A stretch of DNA of 33,867 nt from Chara braunii (Eukaryota; Streptophyta; Charophyceae; Charales; Characeae). The position numbers and the translations under genes are program-made. Numbering within the stretch: the first letter of the stretch is position 1; each line of letters begins with the position of its first letter. The notes below the pieces were generated by a model. The model was given only the letters and a program-made list of their open reading frames with translations, was not told the origin of the DNA and made no database searches. Where the stretch lies: contig BFEA01000301.1 of assembly GCA_003427395.1 (NCBI GenBank), positions 1,642,974 to 1,676,840 of the forward strand. The letters run 5' to 3'. Of the stretch, positions 27,732-33,867 are shown in pieces.

Positions 27732-29370
27732 TTATTCTGCAGGCAACTTCCCTTTCCGTTCTCTTTCATAGCCTGCAATCACTTGAGGTGTTGTTCTCAC
27801 GAGTTCCTCTCGTGTGAACCAGTGATCTTCCTTGGGATCGAGGTGATGTCTGAAGCTCACACGATACTGCATTCTCGGTTTAGGAGGGCGCCCTCTACCT
27901 GATGATCGAGGAACATGCATCACTTGGTGCTCCACGATGTGGTCGATGTCCACCTCGCGATCCATGGTTGGGGGCAGCATTGATCTTCTTGAAGGGAACT
28001 GCTCTGTAGCAGCGAAAGGTGCCAACTTGGAAGCATGGAAAACAGGGTATGTACGTAAGTGAGGTGGGATGCGAATCACGTATGAAGGCCCATCCGGTTG
28101 ATCCCCTACAATATCTAGGATCTCCCAGGGCCCAAAGTACTGTGGCATTAGCTTGCGGGATACACCTAACTCCTGACCTAGCTCAACAGACTTAACCCAG
28201 ACTTTGTCCCCTACCTGAAAGTTAGAGGGCTGTCTATGCTTATTCTCAGATGCAATCATTGCTTCTTGTGATTTTCTAATATGTTCAACGGCCTGCTGCA
28301 GCATTTGCTCATAGTTTACAACAAACTCTATGCTGCCTGGTGCTGCAGTGGGTTCGTCAAGGGCAGTTCGAGGCTTCCAACCAAGATGCAGTTGGTTGGG
28401 AGGCATACCTGTAGTACTATGCAGAACATTATTGTACAGGCTGGCAACGAGTGGTAATTTCTCGTCCCAATCGTCCTGACTTGGCTTGATATAGTGCCTA
28501 AGCAGGTGTTGTACTACTCGGTTCATCTGTTCTGCCTGGCCATTTGACTTAGGATGATTCCCTGGCGTCATCTGGAGCTTTGTCCCCATTCGTTCAGCAG
28601 TCGATTGCCACAGTTCACTTATGAATCTTACATCTCTGTCACTGACTATAGATGTAGGTAGACCGAAATCCCTTACCCAGTTATCCATGAAGAGTTTAAT
28701 GACGTAGTCAGTTTTAGCACTTTCAGGCATAGCGATTAGTCTGGCATACTTAAAAAAATGATCCACTATAACGAAGATGTGTCTCTTTCCAGACCTGCTG
28801 GTCACAAGGGTGTCCATAAAATCCATAGACACACTCTGACCTGGTCCTTCAGGAATCGGCAAGGGCTTGATCAGCCCCAGCGGTGCTTGAGTCCTTGGTT
28901 TGTCCCTTTGACAAACCTGGCAGGTTTCAACATAGTGTTTTGCATCTAACATCATAGAGGGCCACCAGAATCTCTGTACTAAGTCCGCTGATGTCTTCTT
29001 GTATCCAAAATGACCAGTTGCATCATGGCATTCTCCTAAAAATAAACTATGCAAAAACTCACTACTGGGAACACACAATCTTTTATTCCTTGCCTTTTCA
29101 AGAAACAGCAAGCCGTCTACCATCGTAAATTCGTCCAAAGTTTTTTTGTCCTTTGCGTTGAATCTACAGATGATCTCAGACATAACTGGATCTTGCTGAT
29201 AGGCGTCCACCAATGATCGAGTCAAATCGCTAGAGCTGATAGGCGTCCACCAATGATCGAGTCAAATCGCTAGATATGCCAAACTCAGTCACCAGTGCGC
29301 CTAGATAATCCGCCCGGCGAGATAACGCATCAGCCACTTTGTTGTACTCTCCCTTGATTGGATCAAGTTG
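27732..29370 (-). pseudogene. E3 RNase H end and integrase; integrase frame intact
   Basis: The frame 27732-29225 (497 codons) holds a full integrase: zinc ligands H67, H72, C102, C105; core acids D135 (SMDFMDTL), D196 (VSDRDVRF) and E232 (GQAEQMNR), with exactly 35 residues between the last two; the SH3-like part (VWVKSVELGQELGVSRKLMP); and a chromodomain-like tail (VDIDHIVEHQ...DHWFTREELV...VIAGYERER). Integrase would insert the cDNA, and the tail is thought to guide such elements to particular chromatin. Upstream (to 29370) the RNase H end (EYNKVADALSRRADYLGAL) is separated from it by a perfect 40-bp tandem duplication that shifts the frame. It can no longer be made as part of Pol. Confidence 0.9.
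29195..29274 (-). repeat. Perfect 40-bp tandem duplication in E3 pol
   Basis: The unit starting GCTGATAGGCGTCCACC (plus strand) is at 29195-29234 and 29235-29274 with no mismatch. It sits at the RNase H/integrase connection and shifts the frame by one. Confidence 0.95.
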
Positions 29371-30362
29371 TTAGTCATACGCTCTGTACAGGGCATAGAG
29401 CGCACACTCATAAATGGATTTAGCTAGTTTCTGAGATGGCATTTTTTTGCTCATGTACTCGATAGGTCTCAACTTGGGCCCCTCCTTTTGCGCAAGGACC
29501 GCGCCTATGCCATATTGGTTAGCGTTTGTGGTCACGAAAAATGGCTTACCAGGATCAGGAAGTTTAAGAACTCCATAGTGTGTAAGGGCATACTTCAGTT
29601 TTGTGAAGGCTGCCTCACACTCTTCAGTCCACTCCCAAGGGGTGTCCAGTCGAGTTAGATTTGTCAACAGGGAAGCTATAATACTATAGTTCTTCACAAA
29701 CGGACGATGGTAGCCTGTCATCCCCAAAAACGATCCGACCTCAGTAATAGTCTGAGGTCTGGGCCCGTCACGTATGCTGGCCACCTTAGGATCATCCGGC
29801 CTCAATCCATCTGCTGAGATTTCATGACCCAAGTACAAGATCTTGGTGCGACCAAACTCGCATTTCTCCAAGTTACCTTGTACTGGTGCTGTCTTAGGAG
29901 ACCTAGCACTGTTTTCAAGTGCTCAGCGTGCTCCTCTACAGTCCTACTAAAGATGAGAATATTGTCGAGGTACATGACGATAAACTTGTCCAAGTAGTCA
30001 TGAAAAATCATGTTCATCGCGTGCTGGAACGTACCAGGTGCATTGCATAGTCCAAAGGGCATCACCACAAACTCGTACAGACCGTACCTGGTCTGAAATG
30101 CGGTTTTGTGCTGATCCTCAGGCCTAATGGCAATTTCATGGTATCCGGACTTCAGATTTATCTTGTACCGGCATCCCTGCACTCTATCCAAGAGGTCGTT
30201 GATGCGAGGTACGGGCTCCGCGTTCTTAACGGTGATGGCATTGAGGCCCCTATAGTCAATGCACATCCTCAAGGTACCTCCCTTCTTCGGTACGAATAGG
30301 ACTGGAGCGCCGTAAGGGGAGGTACTAAGCCGAATCCATCCCTTCTCTGTGAGCTCATGCAC
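29371..30362 (-). pseudogene. E3 reverse transcriptase and RNase H, catalytic residues lost
   Basis: RT runs from ELTEKGWIRLSTSPYG. Motif A reads CRYKINLKSGYHEI where E2 has CRYFCKIDPKSGYHQI, so two residues are deleted and the catalytic Asp is Asn. Motif C is MYLDNILIFS, with YLDD changed to YLDN (Asn codon at 29961-29963). RNase H reads TTNANQYG for TTDASQYG. All three are GAC/GAT to AAC/AAT changes, i.e. G-to-A on the coding strand. The frame shifts near 29802-29871. The RT N-terminal part is joined directly to the protease linker, and RNase H is cut after YALYRAYD, losing about 150 bp relative to E2. Confidence 0.9.
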
Positions 30363-30805
30363 CCGTAGTTTTCTATCAGACTGCTAGCTTTAAACTTCTG
30401 CAATCTAACAGATCTACCGTTTGGCAATTTGTGAATCAACACCTTTCTATCCCAATCAAACTGCGGTTGCGTGACCTCGAGGTAGTACATACCTAGGAGC
30501 ATATCAAAGGGCAGTTCGCCGCTAACTAGGAAGGAGATTTTATGGCTCACTTCCCCTCCTCCAGAGGAGAAGGTGCAAACTACGTCCTTGACATAGTCTT
30601 TTACCAACATTTGGTGCTTGTTGGCCAGCGTAGAAGCTACAGTTCTGCTAAGCCGCTGCACTTGGTCCCCTAAGCGCAGTCTATCCACATAAGCACGACT
30701 GATGAAATTTCGCGTAGAGCCTATGTCTGCGAAGGCGCCCACTTTTCGGCCACCTACATCAACTTCTACCACGAAATGTTCACCCTTTGGACCTCTACTT
30801 ATCAT
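30363..30805 (-). pseudogene. E3 protease and linker
   Basis: Retropepsin domain: GAFADIGSTRNFISRAYVDRL keeps the catalytic Asp (codon 30724-30726) but has Ile for the usual Ser in D-S/T-G. The second block is FDMLLGMYYLEV. The linker FKASSLIENYGCM joins in a changed frame to the RT at ELTEKGW, through a deletion of roughly 280 bp relative to E2. The two sides share ATG(AGCT) at the junction in E2, suggesting microhomology. Confidence 0.8.
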
Positions 30806-30982
30806 CGCCCAAGAGTCCCTGGGGTCCTTCCCTGACCACTCAGTCTCTAACTCCTCTAGAACAGAGCGTTGGTGGGTCTGAATGTGTCTGCGGGGCGATA
30901 CGTGGGTCTCTAGCCTTGGCCAACGCCTGAAGTGGGGAAGGGAACGTTACCACTTCAGCGCGAGTAAGAGCGGCTAATACTC
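30806..30982 (-). other. E3 gag-protease spacer
   Basis: Sequence between the gag end (GNTSGQ stop) and the protease frame. The equivalent region in E2 (14006-14230) is also without an obvious conserved domain. Confidence 0.4.
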
Positions 30983-32186
30983 CTACTGGCCCGAGGTGTT
31001 TCCCTGCGAAGTGCTCGCAGAAGCACCGCTAGAGTTGGAAGAAAGTCCCACCACCGTTGGTGAGGCTACCCTGGTCAAGACTTTCTTGCCTCGGCACGTT
31101 CTAGACATGTGGCCGTAATTGCCACAGTTCATACATGTGCCCCTAGCAACTCGGTCCCTCCACACCTCATACTCCAAACCAAGTTTTACCCATGCGGGTG
31201 TTCCTTGGTCACCCTGACCCGTGGACTGTACTACCTTCTTCTTCCCGGTCCCCCTAGCCTTTTCCTTGATGGGTGCCACGACTTCCCCATCTGAAGTCTC
31301 ACTAGCCCCATCGTGCTCTGTCACCTCCCCAAGGTATGGGAAATCGTCAATCTCCGTCGTTTGACCTTCATGGTCCACGAACATTAAGTGACCCTTCTTC
31401 TTCCAGTCCTGGGGAAGTCTCTTCCTACCATCATCAGATGCCTGATGCGCGGATCCGAGCTTGGCCTCTATGTCCAGAGCTTTCTTACTAAAAGTAGCGG
31501 AGCTGTGCTGTTCGACTTAGGCCTCATCAACCAGCTTGGTTCCGTACCTCTGCAGGTGGGCACCTTAGGTAATCCGTCAGGAGAACCTGCTGGTCAAAAC
31601 GCACACCAGGTACCACGAGTAAACGTTCTACGGTGTCCGTTAGCTCTCTAACATTCTTGAACCTGCGGGTTCAAAGACTGTTGATAGCATCGGTGTCCTT
31701 CTAGTCTGCCTAGCTCCTCTCTTCTACTACCTAGTCTGGCTTTTCTCAGGATTGCTTTTCTTCTCCTCTCTGCTGCTTCGTCCAACTGCCGTTGTAGCTC
31801 ATCCTGAAGTTCTTCTGCTTGCCGGATTTCTAAATCCTCTGGCGTGAGTTGAGTCTGCTGGCTGACTCGCAACCTAGCAGTCCGGCTAATGGACCCCTGA
31901 GAACCACTCTGACTGATTCCTGATGAAGTGGACTGTGAAGAGGTTTGCGACATAGTAGATGTAGTAGCCATGGCTGCACCGGTGCTAGCTGAAATTCTAG
32001 TCCTGGCACTATCCTCAGCTGCCCTCGCTCTTCTTGCGCTGCTCTCTCTCTAGCCTCTCTCCGCAATCTTCTCTCGTCTCCTGGACCTAACTCCAAGAAT
32101 GTCAAGGGTGGACTACGGGCAGTCCCGCAAGTAGTCCTACGGTCGTCCACCAACAACTCCTCCTCACTAGTGCTTGCATCACTCAT
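30983..32186 (-). pseudogene. E3 gag, with capsid N-terminal half deleted
   Basis: The start MSDASTSEEELLVDDR (32186) parallels E2. A frameshift near 31970 leads to MATTSTMSQTSSQSTSSG, then a coiled-coil/basic region (LTPEDLEIRQAEELQDELQR). It is joined near 31690 to the C-terminal half of the capsid (NVRELTDTVE, VPGVRFDQQVLLTDYLRC), so about 770 bp present in E2 is missing. Two further frame changes follow (KALDIEAKLGS, then LMFVDHEGQ). The knuckle CMNCGNYGHMSRTC is complete, and gag ends GNTSGQ. Not functional as a capsid protein. Confidence 0.85.
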
Positions 32187-33449
32187 GAGCTACAATGTGT
32201 GTGATCTAAACTAGAATCCACACTGAATCCTACCTTAGCCTGACACACAACCGATTATGAATCACAACTAATTTCGGTCGGATGGAACAGAAACTTTCAG
32301 GTGATATAGTAACAACTAATGTCAGGTCCTACAACATATATTAAATCTATTTTTAGATTACCCTAGGACAGATTGCAACACAGCAAAGACCTAGTCTGTC
32401 TGTAGCTGTCTGTCGGTTGTTAGACAAGTCCGTAACAACTAAATAATCAAAACAGAAATAACATCTCCTGTTGGAGATGTATGCTTGATGGCAGATTGTC
32501 TGTTGATTGCCACTGCGAACAGTTACCGGAATCCCCCCTCCCCCTGTATCCTTCTTGAGTGGTCACTTTGTGTCAACGTCCTGAGCAACTGGTTGAGCAG
32601 CGTGTCTGAAGGTGTGCAATCCGGCCCAACCCTGTGCCCCAAGTCAACGCCGAACCTACCAGCCCCTGCACTTTATTTACCCTCGCATGCAACGAGCCTT
32701 ACACCCGGTTGATCTGGCTGATCAGGAGGGACATAAGGAGAGCCCTCATCTCCTCAGGAATTATTTAACGTCGCAGACAGGACGACGATCACAGCCAGAT
32801 TCAATTCCGAGTCCCCAGCCATAAATGTTTAAAGACGGTCTGGTAAGCGTCTGTCAAAGGGTTGGCATGCCCTGCATGACCTCTATTGCGCAAGCAGCAG
32901 AACCAAGGACTTGCGGCAAAGCATGCGTGTACTAGTTCCAGCGGGTTGGCATGGTGACCGTGACCCGAGTGCTTCGTCCAGGGCCCTTCAGAGGCTTCGC
33001 CTGTTTCCCACCAGCTTGCTGCCCAGGAAGAATGTTGACTCTCAAGGTGAGCGCTCGCGACACGTCACGTCGAGAGGACTCTCAAGACAAAACTCACTTT
33101 CTCACGGTAAGAAGTAACGAAGAGGGTAGATAAGGAAGAGAGCAACGTACCTCATAAATGCTGCCCCGAACCGCAGATTTCTCACCGACAACCTGATGTG
33201 CAATTATGATGACCGGTCTTTGCCTTGGCACAACCAACAGCAGAATGCGGTTCCACCTCGGCTTAATATGCCACATCAGCGAGTTCTCATCATCCAGCAT
33301 ACACCCGGTATGTCACCACATAGCTCCCTGGCGCGCCCACACTACCCTGGGCCGCCTAATGTTCAACGCCAATGCCTTATCACTGCCCCACACCTCATGC
33401 GAAGCACCAATAAATATTGCGAAGAACCAATGAAGCGCAATATGAACCA
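32187..33449 (-). other. E3 leader, conserved with E2
   Basis: Non-coding. Shares blocks with the E2 leader in the same order: GAGGTACGTTGCTCT (plus 33138-33152, reversed), CTTGAGAGTC, GAAGGGCCCTGGACGAAGCA, GGTCACGGTCACCATGCCAA and GGCTGTGATCGTCG. The donor-like GAG|GTACGT (GT at plus 33149-33150) is kept. Plus-strand frames here are shadows. Confidence 0.75.
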
Positions 33450-33461
33450 GCTCCGATACCA
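33450..33461 (-). promoter_or_regulatory. Primer-binding site of E3
   Basis: Minus strand TGGTATCGGAGC matches the initiator-Met tRNA site at 11 of 12 positions, and lies a few bases from the end of the 5' LTR. Confidence 0.85.
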
Positions 33462-33464
33462 AAT

Positions 33465-33867
33465 TCCAAGCAAAATAAGCAACAGCGAGATGACAAATCC
33501 AGATTACACCATCACATTAAAAGCCAGATAGTCACGCTGTGTCCAGAGAGCAGCATTGCACCAATAATACACCAATGGAGGTTCATAGTACTGAAAACCA
33601 ATGTCATGGAGAGCTTTCTCTCTCCTTCAGCAACATATGAGTCCAGTCCCTTCACACTCCTACTTGGCGCTCAGCGCCCAGCCTACTCCTACAGCTACGA
33701 TCAGCCTAATAATAGACAATGCAACTGTTGACATCACCGGCAACCCGAAGTACTTGAAGATGTCGCCCATACGCTGACCATCGCCAATACAAGGTAAGTG
33801 CCCTCACATCATCATCATCATCATCCTTTGCCCTTCCCTGACTTAACACCCACACCTGTCCTCTCTT
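33465..33867 (-). repeat. 5' LTR of E3 (continues beyond the window)
   Basis: From 33472 it repeats the E3 3' LTR (26705 onward) to the window edge at about 97 percent by eye. The last bases before the PBS (CTTGGA on the minus strand) differ from CTTGCA of the other LTR, so the CA end has mutated here. Confidence 0.9.

Noticed and set aside
1-33867. CRISPR array, phage defence or other prokaryotic system
   Set aside because: No spaced repeats of the CRISPR type and no prokaryotic gene organisation. All recognisable proteins are eukaryotic retroelement proteins or a CNOT10-like exon.

Overview
The window is a eukaryotic, plant-like repeat landscape: a pile-up of decayed Ty3/gypsy LTR retrotransposons. 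The elements carry primer-binding sites (PBS) resembling initiator-Met tRNA and chromodomain-like integrase tails, which marks the chromovirus lineage. The long TE-filled spaces, CHG-type C-to-T stop codons and an N-gapped assembly suggest a large streptophyte genome. A charophyte alga such as Chara is my guess, but the organism cannot be fixed from this sequence. There is no prokaryotic operon, CRISPR array or phage.

Layout. (E1, +) 1-494 LTR-like end, PBS 497-508, a leader with a 50-bp telomere-like palindrome, broken gag 1813-3588, protease to 4159, a chimeric or deleted junction near 4221-4260 where the reverse transcriptase (RT) is missing, RNase H/integrase 4243-5945, then a probable 3' LTR from about 5984. 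(E1b, +) an orphan integrase tail at 6969-7571. (Host) 8740-8826 is a short exon with good splice sites that resembles CCR4-NOT subunit 10 (CNOT10). Minisatellite and (TTA)n repeats lie at 9375-9556. (E2, +) LTR 9889-10809, PBS, long leader, gag 12005-14005, protease, nearly intact RT/RNase H, and an integrase truncated near 16518. A pyrimidine-rich stretch follows, then a divergent 28S rRNA fragment at 17675-17935. (E4, +) a 5'-truncated pol of another clade, 18755-21068, with polypurine tract and LTR from 21092; that LTR contains a false-duplication-like assembly gap.

Right third. An LTR relative in reverse orientation lies at 22330-22942. A minus-strand LTR plus PBS lies at 23438-24515. 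An integrase fragment sits at 24531-24849. A foldback element with repeated GTACGCGTAC motifs spans 25439-26150, inside a pair of 24-bp inverted repeats. (E3, -) a complete-ended but internally deleted relative of E2 runs from its 3' LTR (26698-27691) to its 5' LTR (33465 to the window edge). It has an intact 497-codon integrase frame and a catalytically dead RT.

How the pieces fit. E2 and E3 are one family: homologous LTRs, leaders, gag and pol. E1, E1b and the 24531 fragment form a second group by integrase tail. E4 is a third. None is autonomous. Frames were broken by internal deletions, by C-to-T type stops, and repeatedly by short tandem duplications of 13-40 bp. The CNOT10-like exon suggests that part or all of the pile-up sits in or beside an intron of a host gene on the plus strand.
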